A stretch of DNA of 58,015 bases from assembly GCA_025458905.1 (NCBI GenBank), contig JALORN010000008.1, positions 1-58,015 on the forward strand. Direction: 5' to 3'. The position numbers and the translations under genes are program-made. Source of the DNA: Steroidobacteraceae bacterium (lineage in GTDB: Bacteria; Pseudomonadota; Gammaproteobacteria; Steroidobacterales; Steroidobacteraceae). Below the pieces are notes generated by a model. It had not been told where the DNA came from, did no database searches, and saw only the letters and a program-made list of their open reading frames with translations. This document shows positions 8,387 through 17,561 of the stretch, piece after piece (within the stretch, counting starts at the first letter, position 1; each line of letters starts with the position of its first letter).

Positions 8387-9352
8387 ATGTCCCAGCCCGC
8401 CGAGCCCGTGCTCGCCACCTTCGGTGGCAGCGCACCGGGTCAGGTTCTGCGCCGCTACTGGATGGCGATGCGGCCGGCCTTCCTCACTGCGTCGATCATG
8501 CCGGTGGTGGTCGGCACGGCCTGGGGGCATGCCGCGGCCGGCGGCTTCGACGTGGCGGCCGCGTTGCTCGCGCTGCTCGCGACCGCGCTGGTGCACGCCG
8601 GTGCCAACGTCCTCAACGACGTCGGCGACGAGATCGGCGGCTCCGATCGGCTCAACACCGAGCGGATCTTCCCCTACACGGGCGGCTCGCGCTGCATCCA
8701 GAACGGCGTGATGAGCCTCCCCCAGATGCGTCGCTTCGGTGTCGGGCTGGTGGCGGCGGCGATGCTGCTCGGTGCGGTACTCGCCTTGCTGAAGGGGCCG
8801 ACCGTGGTCGTGCTGGGACTGGTCGGCATCGCGCTCGGCGTCGCCTACTCGTTGCCGCCGCTGAGCCTCGCGTCGCGCGGCGTCGGTGAACTGACGATTG
8901 CCGCCGGCTTCGGGGCACTGCCGGTGATGGGAGCCGCGTGGCTGCAGTCCGGCAGGTTCGACCTGCCGGCGCTGCTGGTGTCGATGCCGACCGCGATGTG
9001 GGTCACGGCGATACTCTTGATCAACGAGGTTCCCGACCTGCGTGCCGACGCGCTCGCCGGCAAGCGCACCTGGCCGGTGCGGGTCGGCCTCGGCGGCACG
9101 CGCGCCATCTACCTCGGCTTGCACTCGGTGGCCATCGCTGCGGCGATCGCGATGGTCGTGCGGGGCCAGCTGCACTGGGGCGTGCTGCTGCTGTCGGTGC
9201 CGCTGTTCCTACTGTCGATCGGTGCCGCGCGGGGCATCGTCGCCGCGTCGGGACCGGGTCGAGACAGGCTTCGCGCCAGCATCGAGAAGACCCTCGGCAT
9301 ACACGCGCTCGGCAGCGCGTGGATCGCGGCATGGGCATGGTTCGGCAGTTGA
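8387..9352 (+). CDS. UbiA family prenyltransferase (MenA-like)
   Basis: A 321-residue integral membrane protein with about eight hydrophobic helices. Both aspartate-rich motifs of UbiA enzymes are visible: NDVGDEIGGSDRLN (77-90) and NEVPDLRADALAGKR (213-227), which bind Mg2+ and prenyl diphosphate. The NDxxDxxxGxD form is closest to MenA (1,4-dihydroxy-2-naphthoate prenyltransferase). No other menaquinone genes are nearby, so the acceptor remains open. The start ATG at 8387 follows ACAGGAGGG. A small NTF2-fold protein follows 8 nt downstream and is probably co-transcribed. Confidence 0.88.
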   Translation: MSQPAEPVLATFGGSAPGQVLRRYWMAMRPAFLTASIMPVVVGTAWGHAAAGGFDVAAALLALLATALVHAGANVLNDVGDEIGGSDRLNTERIFPYTGGSRCIQNGVMSLPQMRRFGVGLVAAAMLLGAVLALLKGPTVVVLGLVGIALGVAYSLPPLSLASRGVGELTIAAGFGALPVMGAAWLQSGRFDLPALLVSMPTAMWVTAILLINEVPDLRADALAGKRTWPVRVGLGGTRAIYLGLHSVAIAAAIAMVVRGQLHWGVLLLSVPLFLLSIGAARGIVAASGPGRDRLRASIEKTLGIHALGSAWIAAWAWFGS

Positions 9353-9360
9353 CTGGGGGT

Positions 9361-9738
9361 ATGCCGATGCGCGAGACCAAGGTTCCGGGCTGGGTGGCCG
9401 AGGTGTTCGCGGCCGTCGATGCCGGCGACGCACGACGCTTCGCGGCCTGCATCGCCGAGGATGGCGAGTTCCGGTTCGGCAACGCTCCGCCCGTCGTTGG
9501 CCGTGCGGCGATCGAGGCGGCAGTGGGCGGGTTCTTCGGTTCGATCCGGTCCTGCCGGCACCGGTTGCTGCGCGTCTGGGAGGGGATCGACAGCTGCGCG
9601 ATGGACGGCGAAGTCTGCTACGTGCGACTCGACGGCCGCGAATCGACTCTGCCGTTCGCCAACGTCTTCCTGTTGCGTGACGGACGGATCGCCCGCTACC
9701 TGGTGTTCGTCGACCTCGCGCCACTGTTCGCCGCGTGA
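9361..9738 (+). CDS. SnoaL-like / NTF2-fold protein
   Basis: A 125-residue protein with the alpha+beta cone pattern of the NTF2/SnoaL superfamily (helical start, DGEFRFGN, ANVFLLRDGRIARYLVFVD at the end). Family members include cyclases, isomerases and limonene-epoxide-hydrolase-like enzymes, and many have no known activity. The start could be the ATG at 9361 or at 9367; GGGGGT precedes the first. It sits 8 nt after the prenyltransferase, suggesting a shared operon. Confidence 0.78.
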   Translation: MPMRETKVPGWVAEVFAAVDAGDARRFAACIAEDGEFRFGNAPPVVGRAAIEAAVGGFFGSIRSCRHRLLRVWEGIDSCAMDGEVCYVRLDGRESTLPFANVFLLRDGRIARYLVFVDLAPLFAA

Positions 9739-9766
9739 GCGCGGCGACCGCCCGACCGGCCGCCGC

Positions 9767-11092
9767 TCAGCGCGGCGCCAGGTCCGACTGCAGGCGGTGG
9801 AACTCGCCCGCCTCGCGCAGCAGCTGCGCGCCGGCGTCGACGATCCGGTCGGCGAGGGCAGGCGGAAGGCCCAGCGTGGTCGGTGCAGCCATCACCGCCT
9901 CGCGCTCCGCCGCATCTGCCATCCGGCGCGGGTCGACCTCCACCAGGTAGGTGCGCCGCCCACTCTCGCCGCGTCGCTGCGCGAGCCCATCCAGCAGTCG
10001 TCGCACCAGCAGCTGGCTCTCGGTCGAATTGCGCTCGAGTGTCACCTGCGCTGCGCGTCGCGCCGTCTCGAGCTCGCCCGGTGCGCGCCGCCGGCGTGCG
10101 AGGTGCGGTCCCGTATCCGCGGCGGCGTCGACGGTGATCAGTATGATCGGGCGGGCATCCTGCGTCGTCTCTGCCTCGAACGCGAGCATCGCATCGGTCA
10201 GGGCGCGCACCCCGAGGTCGTCGACGATCGAGCCATCCGCGAGCTGCAACCAGGGGTAGCGGGTCGCCTGCTGCCAGGCCCGCAGTTCGCGCGTGCGCAG
10301 CTCGCGTCGCAGGTCGAGCGCCTCGCCGGGCGTGCCGGCCGGTGTGGCATCGGCGGGCAGGTGGTATCCGCAGCGGCCCGCATGGTTTCGCAGCGCGAGC
10401 GGCGTGACCGCCGGCGGCGCGGCCGCCGACGCCGCCACGGCGCGTGCCAGGGGGTAACTCGAGAGGTCGACACAGATCGCATCGAACATGTCCTGGGTGA
10501 ACTCGACACGTGCGCCGACCCCCAGGTCGGTGGCGTTGAGCATCACGAACGGCGCGCGGGGTCGCTGCGCGAGCGCGTCGAACGTGGCGCCGCGGAAGAG
10601 CCAGCGGTCGAGCACTTCGCCGTACAGGTCGCCGCGCGCGAAGCGGCGCGACATCAGGCGCACCAGCGTCACGGGGTTCAGCAGCGCCCGGAACATGTCC
10701 CGCGTCACGTTGCGACGCAGGAAGCGCGATTCGAAATCGCGCAGGTGACGCTCGCGGTCGAGGGCGAACGAGGCCGCGACGACCGCGCCGCCCGAGACGC
10801 CCGAGATCACGTCGAGCTCGTCCAGCAAGGTGCGGCCGTCCGGCAGCGATGTCGCTGCGAGCTCCCGCAGCACGCCGTGCGCCAGCGCGGCAGCCCGCAT
10901 GCCGCCGCCCGAAAAGCTCGCGGCAACCAGAAGTTCGTCGCCCGCATGCGGGTGTACCGCCGAGGACAGCCGGTAGCCGCGCGCGGGATCGACGTCCCGC
11001 AGCGGAGCTCCCGGCGCCGACCAGGTCGCGCAACCGGAGGCCAGCAGTGGCAGCAGCGCCGCCAAGGCGCCGTTCGCGCGGCGTGCCGGCAC
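9767..11092 (-). CDS. Patatin-like phospholipase lipoprotein
   Basis: A 441-residue patatin-family lipase. The oxyanion motif is SGGGMR (61-66), the nucleophile elbow is GVSGG with Ser100, and the dyad aspartate is in ADGS. The start chosen is the GTG at 11092, which gives a short signal peptide ending LLASGC, a lipoprotein-type cleavage site with Cys21; longer in-frame extensions are Arg-rich and implausible. It probably acts on lipids while anchored in the envelope. It is the last gene of a minus-strand trio with cytochrome c and DUF4404, starting 12 nt after the latter. Confidence 0.85.
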   Translation of the reverse strand: MPARRANGALAALLPLLASGCATWSAPGAPLRDVDPARGYRLSSAVHPHAGDELLVAASFSGGGMRAAALAHGVLRELAATSLPDGRTLLDELDVISGVSGGAVVAASFALDRERHLRDFESRFLRRNVTRDMFRALLNPVTLVRLMSRRFARGDLYGEVLDRWLFRGATFDALAQRPRAPFVMLNATDLGVGARVEFTQDMFDAICVDLSSYPLARAVAASAAAPPAVTPLALRNHAGRCGYHLPADATPAGTPGEALDLRRELRTRELRAWQQATRYPWLQLADGSIVDDLGVRALTDAMLAFEAETTQDARPIILITVDAAADTGPHLARRRRAPGELETARRAAQVTLERNSTESQLLVRRLLDGLAQRRGESGRRTYLVEVDPRRMADAAEREAVMAAPTTLGLPPALADRIVDAGAQLLREAGEFHRLQSDLAPR

Positions 11093-11103
11093 GGCGCTGG
11101 CCG

Positions 11104-11343
11104 TCAGATCCCGGCCTTGCCGAACAGGTCGGCGATCTGGCGCAGCGTCGCCGCGACGTCCGGGTGCTCGGCCTCGAAGCGCACCGCGTACTCGCTGGCG
11201 GAAGCCCGGTGCGCCTCGAAGCGCTGCAGGTCTCGAGCGAGCACCCCGAGCAGTTCCCGGGACTCGGCGTCGAGGTGGGTGGCACGCTCCAGCTCGGCGT
11301 GCAGGCGGCGCAGCAGATCGGGCAGCTCGCCGTGTTCGCCCAT
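11104..11343 (-). CDS. DUF4404 family protein
   Basis: A small (79 aa) acidic helical protein. The pattern LLRRLHAELERA, ESRELLGVL and FEAEHPDVAATLRQIADLFGKAGI is characteristic of DUF4404, a family of unknown function in proteobacteria. The ATG at 11343 overlaps the TGA of the upstream cytochrome gene (TGATG), so translation is coupled. Confidence 0.88.
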   Translation of the reverse strand: MGEHGELPDLLRRLHAELERATHLDAESRELLGVLARDLQRFEAHRASASEYAVRFEAEHPDVAATLRQIADLFGKAGI

Positions 11344-11813
11344 CACGGCTGCCTCGGGCGCGGCGCGGCAGTCGGCGCGATCGGGACCGGCGGCGGGGCC
11401 TGGCGCTGGAGGGTGGCCAGGTGGGCGACCAGGCGGTCGACCAACGCCGTGGCGGTCTCGGCTCCCGCATCCGGCTCGCTGGCGGTCGCGGTCGCGAATT
11501 CGTAGCCCCAGACCGGCATGCGACGGGCCCCGTGGGCGGCGAGCACCTCGCGTCCGTCGACGATCCGGCGGACCTGTTGGGTCGGGAACGGGTCGCCGGG
11601 GCGACGGACCAGCCGAGTGAGGTCTGGTACCTCGACCTTCAGGGCTGGTGCGACGGGCCCGTCGCCGCGGCCTGTGGCGCCGTGGCAGCTCGCGCAGAAC
11701 TGTGCGAAAAGCTGTGCGCCGGTGTGGCCGGTGTAGTCCTGCCCGATGGCAGCCGATCCGCCGGTCGCCAGCGCGAGAACGAGGGTCACCATGCGTCTGC
11801 GGGTGGGGGGCAT
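11343..11813 (-). CDS. Exported c-type cytochrome
   Basis: A 156-residue protein with a Sec signal (residues 1-24, ending AAIGQ) and one haem-c site, CASCH (40-44). The mature domain is class-I-like; the distal methionine is likely in RRMPVWGYEF. It would carry electrons in the periplasm. The start ATG at 11813 is preceded by GGAGA. It heads a three-gene unit with DUF4404 and a patatin lipoprotein; why a cytochrome is coupled to these is unclear. Confidence 0.9.
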   Translation of the reverse strand: MPPTRRRMVTLVLALATGGSAAIGQDYTGHTGAQLFAQFCASCHGATGRGDGPVAPALKVEVPDLTRLVRRPGDPFPTQQVRRIVDGREVLAAHGARRMPVWGYEFATATASEPDAGAETATALVDRLVAHLATLQRQAPPPVPIAPTAAPRPRQP

Positions 11814-11926
11814 CGAGGTCTCCGCGGCCACGCGCCGATTGCGCGTGCCCAGCGTGTCGGCTCGATCACGGGGCGTCCATAGGTAGAACCCGGCGGCTCC
11901 GGTGCCGGACGCCGCCGGCCTGGCGC

Positions 11927-13912
11927 TCACCAGTGCAGGCCACGCAGCAGCCGGGTGAGGGCGAGGCCCTCCTGCGACGGCGCGACGTCGCGCTCGGGGG
12001 CCGAGCCGCGGGCCGCGGCGGAGTCGGGGAACATCTCGTAGCCGGCATTCATGACGAGCTGGGAGAGCCGCGGGGCCAGGAGATGCAGGATCTGCGCGAA
12101 GAGTCCGAGGCGCGTCGCGACGCGGACCGGACGGTGGATGATCGCGTCGACGATCATCTCGGCCGCCTCCTCCGGCGAGATCGTCGGCAAGTGCTCGTAC
12201 AGGCGGGTGGGTGCGATCATCGGCGTGCGCACCAGCGGCAGGTTGACGATCGTGAACTGCACGCCGCGCGCGCAGACCTCGGCGCCGGCGCTGCGCGAGA
12301 ACGCCTCGAGCGCCGCCTTCGAGGCGACGTACGCCGAGAAGCGCGGTGAGTTGCTCAGCACGCCTATCGAGGAGACGTTGATCACCTGCCCGTGCCGCCG
12401 CTCCAGCATGGACGGCAGCAGCCCGAGCGTCAGTCTCACCGGACCGAGGTAGTTGACCCGCATCAGCCGCTCGAAGTCGTGGATGCGCTCGTACGAGATC
12501 TCGAGCGAGCGGCGGATCGAATGGCCGGCATTGTTGATGAGGATGTCGACCGGGCCGTGCTCGGCGAGCAGTCGCTGCGCGAACGCCCCGCAGGCGCCCT
12601 CGTCGGCGAGATCGCATGAATAGACGGCCGGCGCATTGCCGAGCGCGGCGAGTTCGGCCTGGGTCTCGCGCAGCCTCTCGGGGTCGCGGGCCACGATCAC
12701 GAGGCGCGCGCCGGCCTCGGCGAGCCGCCTCGCGGTGGCGCGGCCGACGCCCGAGGTGCCGCCGGTGACGAGGACGACGCGGCCGCGCACCGCGCCGCTG
12801 AGGCTGCGGTCGATCCGCAGGTCCGGGTCGAGGTGCCGCTCCCACCAGTCCCAGAGTCGCCAGGCGTAGTCCTCGAGCGGCGGCACGCGGATGCCAGCCG
12901 GCTCCAGCAGGGCCCGCGCGCCGCTGGCGTCGAAGCGCGTCGGGTAGGCGATCAGCTGCAGCACGGAGCGCGGGATGCCGAGGTCCAGCATCAGCTGGTC
13001 GGCGATCCGGCGCACGGATCCGGCGCGGGCGATCGCGCCGCGCACGGTCTCGGGCACCAGGCCGAGCATCGCCAGGTCGATGCGCAGGCCTGCGGTGGGC
13101 GCATGCGCGGCCTTGCAGAACACGTTGATCACCTCGCCGAACGTGCGGGCCCGGTGATCGACGAGGTGGAAGCAGCGGCCGTCCTCGCCGGGCAGGTGGG
13201 CGAGGTGGTCGAGCGCATCGGCGACGTAGTCGACCGGGACCAGGTTGATCCAGCCTCCCTCGACTCCGAGCATCGGCAGCCATGCCGGGACGTTGCGCCG
13301 CAGCTTCTGGATCGGCTTGAAGAGGTAGTAGGGCCCGTCGATCTTGTCCATGCGGCCGGTACTCGACTCGCCCACCACCATCGCCGGCCGGTAGATGCGC
13401 CAGGGCACCGGACACTCGTGACGCACGAGGGCTTCGGAATCGTGCTTGGTCCGGAAGTAGGGGTGATCGAGCCCGCAGGCCTCTTCGAACATCCCTTCGG
13501 TGAACACGCCGTCGTAGAGGCCGGCCGCCGCGATGGAGCTGACGAGGTGCAGGCAGCCGGCACCGACCTCGCCCGCGAACCGCAGCACCTCGCGCGTGCC
13601 GCCGACGTTGGCTGCCTCGAGCTCGGCGCTGGTGGCACCGAGGTCATATACCGCGCCGAGGTGGAACAAGTGGGCGACGTGGCCTCTCAGCCGCTCGAGC
13701 GCCTGCGGGCCCAGCCCGAGGCCTGGCGCCGCGAGGTCGCCCTCGATCGCGACGACCCGCACGGCATCCGCACCCCACTCGGCGCGCAGCGCGTCGAGGC
13801 GGGCGAGCGAGCCGTGCCGGACGAGCACGAACACCGTGCCGCCGCGGCGCAGCAGCCGGGCTACGAGGTGGCGCCCGATGAAGCCCGTGGCGCCGGTGAC
13901 GAAGTGGTTCAT
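11927..13912 (-). CDS. Fatty acyl-CoA reductase, alcohol-forming (two-domain)
   Basis: A 661-residue protein with two reductase domains. The N-terminal part is a male-sterility/NAD_binding_4-type domain (GATGFIG 7-13, Y152-x3-K156). The C-terminal part is a classical SDR (TGGTSGVG 383-390, NNAG 460-463, Y528-x3-K532). Architecture, length and long stretches such as HPYFRTKH and MDKIDGPYY match what I recall of the Marinobacter aquaeolei fatty acyl-CoA reductase (Maqu_2220), which reduces acyl-CoA through the aldehyde to fatty alcohol with NADPH. The start ATG at 13912 follows AGGGG. It is divergent from a WS/DGAT gene 185 nt away, so the pair would make wax esters. Confidence 0.92.
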   Translation of the reverse strand: MNHFVTGATGFIGRHLVARLLRRGGTVFVLVRHGSLARLDALRAEWGADAVRVVAIEGDLAAPGLGLGPQALERLRGHVAHLFHLGAVYDLGATSAELEAANVGGTREVLRFAGEVGAGCLHLVSSIAAAGLYDGVFTEGMFEEACGLDHPYFRTKHDSEALVRHECPVPWRIYRPAMVVGESSTGRMDKIDGPYYLFKPIQKLRRNVPAWLPMLGVEGGWINLVPVDYVADALDHLAHLPGEDGRCFHLVDHRARTFGEVINVFCKAAHAPTAGLRIDLAMLGLVPETVRGAIARAGSVRRIADQLMLDLGIPRSVLQLIAYPTRFDASGARALLEPAGIRVPPLEDYAWRLWDWWERHLDPDLRIDRSLSGAVRGRVVLVTGGTSGVGRATARRLAEAGARLVIVARDPERLRETQAELAALGNAPAVYSCDLADEGACGAFAQRLLAEHGPVDILINNAGHSIRRSLEISYERIHDFERLMRVNYLGPVRLTLGLLPSMLERRHGQVINVSSIGVLSNSPRFSAYVASKAALEAFSRSAGAEVCARGVQFTIVNLPLVRTPMIAPTRLYEHLPTISPEEAAEMIVDAIIHRPVRVATRLGLFAQILHLLAPRLSQLVMNAGYEMFPDSAAARGSAPERDVAPSQEGLALTRLLRGLHW

Positions 13913-14097
13913 GGACGAGCCCCTGGCGGCGGCCCGGCGCCGCGCTCGACCACGATTACAGAAGGGGCGGGCGACAATGCATCGTGGGGAATGCCTACCG
14001 ACGAGTCCTGCCTGCGGTGACGGGGGGCGCCGGCGCATGCCGCGATCGTGATCAATGCCTATTCAGCGTGGCCTGACGCCGTGCTCGACTGCCGGCC

Positions 14098-15525
14098 ATG
14101 GGCGAGCGCCTCGAGCCGATGTCCGGGGTCGACACCGCGTGGCTGCACATGGACCGGCCCGCGAATCCGATGCAGATCCTCGGGGTGCTGGCGCTGGATC
14201 GGCGCGTCCGCCTCGAGGCGCTGCGCCGGCGCATCGCGGCGCGCTTCCTGCGGCATGCTCGTTTCCTCGCGCGGCCGGTCGAGGCGGCGATCGGTGCGGC
14301 CTGGGAGCGCGACGAGACCTTTGACCTGGATGCGCACGTACGCGAGCAGGTGCTGCCGCCCCGCGCCGGCGAGGCCGGCCTGCGCCGCCTGCTCGACCGG
14401 CTCGCCTCGACACCGCTCGACCCGGCGCGCCCGCGCTGGGAATTCGTGCTGGTGCAGGTCTCGCCGCGGCGCTCGGTGCTCGTCGCTCGGTTGCACCACT
14501 GCTATGCCGACGGCGTCGCGCTGGCGCGACTGGTGCTCGGCCTGGCCGACGGTGCGGCGAGGGGCGATCCGCCGCGCGGCGCAGCGGGCGACCCTCGAGA
14601 CGAGGACGACGACCCGGGACCGCTCGCGGATCTCGCCTCGACGTTGCTGACCAGTGCCTGGCGCGAGTCCGGCGCCCTGCTCGAGCGCGGCCTGCGACTC
14701 GCCTCGCAGCCTGCTGAAGCCGCGAAGGCGGCCGCCGCCGGGCTCGGCATGGCGGCCGAACTGGCGCAACTTGCGCTGCAGCCGGACGAACCCGCTTCGG
14801 CGCTGCGTGGCGCGCTCTCGGGCACCAAGCGAGTGGCCTGGGCCGAGCCCCTCCCGTTCACCCTGGTGCGTGCCACGGCGCGGGCTCTGGGCTGCACCAT
14901 CAACGACCTGCTGGTCGCGGCTGCGACTGGCGCTCTCGCAGCGTGGCTGCGCGCGCGCCGTGGCGCGCCGGCGGGTGCGCCGCAGTTGCGTGCGATCGTC
15001 CCCGTGAACCTGCGCTCGTCCGGCGACGACGAGGCGCTCGGCAACCGCTTCGGGCTGGGGCTCCTGACGCTTCCGGTCGGCGAGCCGTCCGCGCGCGCGC
15101 GGCTCGCCGCGGTGCGCCAGCGCATGCAGGCACTGAAGGCCTCGCGGCAGCCGGCTGCGACACTGGCGCTGCTGGCCGCGCTCGGCCTGGCGCCGCGGGC
15201 CCTGCAGTCCGGCGTCGTCGATCTGCTGTCGCGCAAGGCGACCCTGGTCCTCTCGAACGTGCCGGGTCCGCGCGAGCCGCTGCGCCTGCTCGGTGCGGCG
15301 GTGGACTCGACGATGTTCTGGGTGCCCCAGTCGGGCGAGCTCGGCCTCGGCTTGAGCCTGCTGACCTGCGGAGGTCGCGTGCTGTTCGGCGTGATGGCCG
15401 ATACGGCGCTGGTACCGGATCCGGCGAGGATCGCCGCGCGCTTTCCGCAGGAGCTGCGTCGATATGCCAGGCTCGCCGGCGTGGCATCGCTCAGCCGGCG
15501 CGCAGCTCCGCGCGCGCGGCGTTGA
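14098..15525 (+). CDS. Wax ester synthase / diacylglycerol acyltransferase (WS/DGAT)
   Basis: A 475-residue member of the bacterial WS/DGAT family. It shows the catalytic HHxxxDG motif as HHCYADG (133-139), the ND motif INDLLVAA (268-275), PVNLR and GNRFG near 302-319, and SNVPGP. The PLW motif reads PRW here. It esterifies fatty alcohol or diacylglycerol with acyl-CoA to form neutral lipid at the membrane. The start ATG at 14098 has a weak ribosome binding site; the ATG at 14119 is the alternative. The divergent fatty acyl-CoA reductase gene supplies the alcohol. Its end overlaps the convergent TPR-like gene by 35 nt. Confidence 0.93.
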   Translation: MGERLEPMSGVDTAWLHMDRPANPMQILGVLALDRRVRLEALRRRIAARFLRHARFLARPVEAAIGAAWERDETFDLDAHVREQVLPPRAGEAGLRRLLDRLASTPLDPARPRWEFVLVQVSPRRSVLVARLHHCYADGVALARLVLGLADGAARGDPPRGAAGDPRDEDDDPGPLADLASTLLTSAWRESGALLERGLRLASQPAEAAKAAAAGLGMAAELAQLALQPDEPASALRGALSGTKRVAWAEPLPFTLVRATARALGCTINDLLVAAATGALAAWLRARRGAPAGAPQLRAIVPVNLRSSGDDEALGNRFGLGLLTLPVGEPSARARLAAVRQRMQALKASRQPAATLALLAALGLAPRALQSGVVDLLSRKATLVLSNVPGPREPLRLLGAAVDSTMFWVPQSGELGLGLSLLTCGGRVLFGVMADTALVPDPARIAARFPQELRRYARLAGVASLSRRAAPRARR

Positions 15526-16279
15526 CGTCGAGTGCCTCCATCGCGTCCGCCGGCTCGATCGCCACCGCCGACTCCAGCAACGCGCGAGCGCGGGCCGCGG
15601 CCTTGGGGTCGAGCCGACGCAGCGCCCGCGCGTACTCGAGGCAGGCGACGGGCGACAGCGGCGCCAGCGCGCGCGCGCGCTCGAAGGCCGCGATCGACGC
15701 CTCGCGGCTGGCGCCATAGCCGATGCGGGCTGCGAGGGCGCCGACCTTGTCGACGACCTCCGCGTGGAACACCCCGAGCGCGACATGCGCCTCGGCGTGG
15801 CCTGGCTGGAGCGCCAGCGTGCGCTGCAGCGCGACGCGGACGCGCCCGCCGAGCCCGTCGGCGAGCGCCTTGGCGACCGAAATCCGCTGGCCGTAGCGGC
15901 CCAGCACGAAGGCGAGGCCATAGTGCGCGTTCGCGTGCTCCGGCTGCTGCAACACCGCGGCTTCCCCGCGCGCGATCGCCGCGCGCAGCAGGGTGGTCGC
16001 GTCGGCGGCGCCGAGGGCTGAATAGGTCGCGTGGACGCCCGCCGCCTTGTTCGCGACCGCCGCGCCGGCGGCGCCGCAGGCGGTGCCGGCGTCGATCGCC
16101 TCGGCGAATCGGCCTTCGTGGAACGCGCGCCACGCAGCCTGCACTGCCGCGGCCCCCCGTCCCTCGGGCCAGGGCTCGAGGTCGCCGGCGTGCAGACGCG
16201 GCCAGCCGCGGCGCAGCGCGGCGCCGCCGAAGTCGAAACGCGACACTTCCTGGGGATTTGCGCGCTCGTGCGCTGTCAT
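15491..16279 (-). CDS. TPR-like repeat protein
   Basis: A 262-residue cytoplasmic protein, almost all helical, with tetratricopeptide-like units (for example HANAHYGLAFVLGRYG, HAEAHVALGVFHAEV and SPVACLEYARALRRLDPKA). No enzyme motif is visible. It is convergent with and overlaps the wax ester synthase gene by 35 nt. A role as scaffold or partner is only a guess. The start ATG at 16279 is favoured over upstream in-frame codons, which encode low-complexity sequence. Confidence 0.7.
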   Translation of the reverse strand: MTAHERANPQEVSRFDFGGAALRRGWPRLHAGDLEPWPEGRGAAAVQAAWRAFHEGRFAEAIDAGTACGAAGAAVANKAAGVHATYSALGAADATTLLRAAIARGEAAVLQQPEHANAHYGLAFVLGRYGQRISVAKALADGLGGRVRVALQRTLALQPGHAEAHVALGVFHAEVVDKVGALAARIGYGASREASIAAFERARALAPLSPVACLEYARALRRLDPKAAARARALLESAVAIEPADAMEALDVNAARAELRAG

Positions 16280-16403
16280 GCGGCGAGTCCTGTGGCAACT
16301 ACGGATCGAGACCGGAGGTCCCGGGCGCACACTAGGTCGGGTAAGGCGCCGCCGTCATCCGCAATGCACGCAGCGGCGCCGGCAGATGCGCGGAGGTGGA
16401 GGG

Positions 16404-17561
16404 GTGCTCACGCTGGAGCCGGCACGACGCGCGGGCGCGACGTCGCGCCGCAAAGTGGGCCTCGCGCTCGCCGGCGGCGGTCCGCTCGGCGCCTATTACG
16501 CGATCGGGGCGCTGCACGCCCTCGGCGAGTCGATTGCCGGGCTCGACCTGACGCGGCTGCACTGCTACGTTGGCGTCAGTTCCGGCTCGGTGCTGTCGGC
16601 CTGCCTCGCCAACGGCCTGGATACGCGCGAGCTGGTGCGGGTGTTCATCACCGGCGCGCCAGGCGACGCGCCGGGCCCGACCATGCGCCCCGACATGCTG
16701 TTCACTCCCGCGGTCGGCGAGTACGCAGGTCGTCTGGCGCGCCTGCCCGGCCTCGTACTCGACGGCCTGTGGCAGTTCATGCGGCGGCCTGCGCCAGGCG
16801 AGCTCGCGGCGGCGCTCGTGCCGATCGGCCAGGCGCTGCCCGCGGGCCTGTTCGACAATTCCCGCTTCGAGGCCTTCCTGCGCGCGCTGTTCAGCGGCCG
16901 CGGCCGCAGCAACCGCTTCGACCGGCTCGCGGCGCAGCTCTACGTCGTGGCCACCAACCTCGACACGGGGGAGGCCGCGGTGTTCGGCAGCGAGAGATTG
17001 CGCCGCGTGCCGATCTCCCGGGCGGTACAGGCGAGCACCGCGCTGCCGGGTCTCTATCGCCCGGTGCGCATCGGCGCCGCGAACTACGTCGACGGCGCGC
17101 TGCGACGCACGATGCACGCCTCGCTCGCCCTCGAGGCTGGCGACGACCTCGTCATCTGCATCAACCCGTTGGTTGCGTTCGCCGGCACCGGCCCGGCGCA
17201 CGGCAAGGACCTCGCGCGGCGCGGCATGGCCACTGTGTTGAGCCAGACATTCCGCACGCTGATCCAGTCGCGCATGCAGGTCGGCATGGCGGACTACCCG
17301 GAGTCCTACCCGCGCTCCGACATCCTGCTGCTCGAACCCGACCGCGACGACGAGACCATGTTCTTCCTCAACATCTTCAAGTACCGGGACCGGGAACGGC
17401 TCGCCGAGCATGCCTACCAGCGCACCCGCGCCGACCTGCGGCGAGCCGGCACGGCGCTCGAGCGGCTGCTGTCGCGGCACGGCCTGCGCCTCGACGGCAA
17501 GGTGCTGCGTGCGCAAGGGCGGCGGCTGATCGACGCGCGACCAGCCGCACGGAAGCGCTGA
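16404..17561 (+). CDS. Patatin-like phospholipase
   Basis: A 385-residue patatin domain protein. It shows GGGPLGAYY (oxyanion loop), GVSSG (Ser nucleophile) and VDGA (dyad Asp). No signal peptide is visible, so it probably acts in the cytoplasm or at the inner membrane, unlike the lipoprotein patatin at 9767-11092. The start chosen is the GTG at 16404 because CGGAGG lies about 8 nt upstream; an ATG at 16386 is the alternative. It is first in a plus-strand unit with a small membrane protein (TGATG overlap) and a GMC oxidoreductase. Confidence 0.86.
   Translation: MLTLEPARRAGATSRRKVGLALAGGGPLGAYYAIGALHALGESIAGLDLTRLHCYVGVSSGSVLSACLANGLDTRELVRVFITGAPGDAPGPTMRPDMLFTPAVGEYAGRLARLPGLVLDGLWQFMRRPAPGELAAALVPIGQALPAGLFDNSRFEAFLRALFSGRGRSNRFDRLAAQLYVVATNLDTGEAAVFGSERLRRVPISRAVQASTALPGLYRPVRIGAANYVDGALRRTMHASLALEAGDDLVICINPLVAFAGTGPAHGKDLARRGMATVLSQTFRTLIQSRMQVGMADYPESYPRSDILLLEPDRDDETMFFLNIFKYRDRERLAEHAYQRTRADLRRAGTALERLLSRHGLRLDGKVLRAQGRRLIDARPAARKR

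Noticed and set aside
11343..13415. A 690-codon frame that appears to fuse a long Arg-rich region to cytochrome c.
   Set aside because: Only the last 156 codons (from the ATG at 11813, with a signal peptide and ribosome binding site) are plausible. The upstream part is a shadow of the fatty acyl-CoA reductase.
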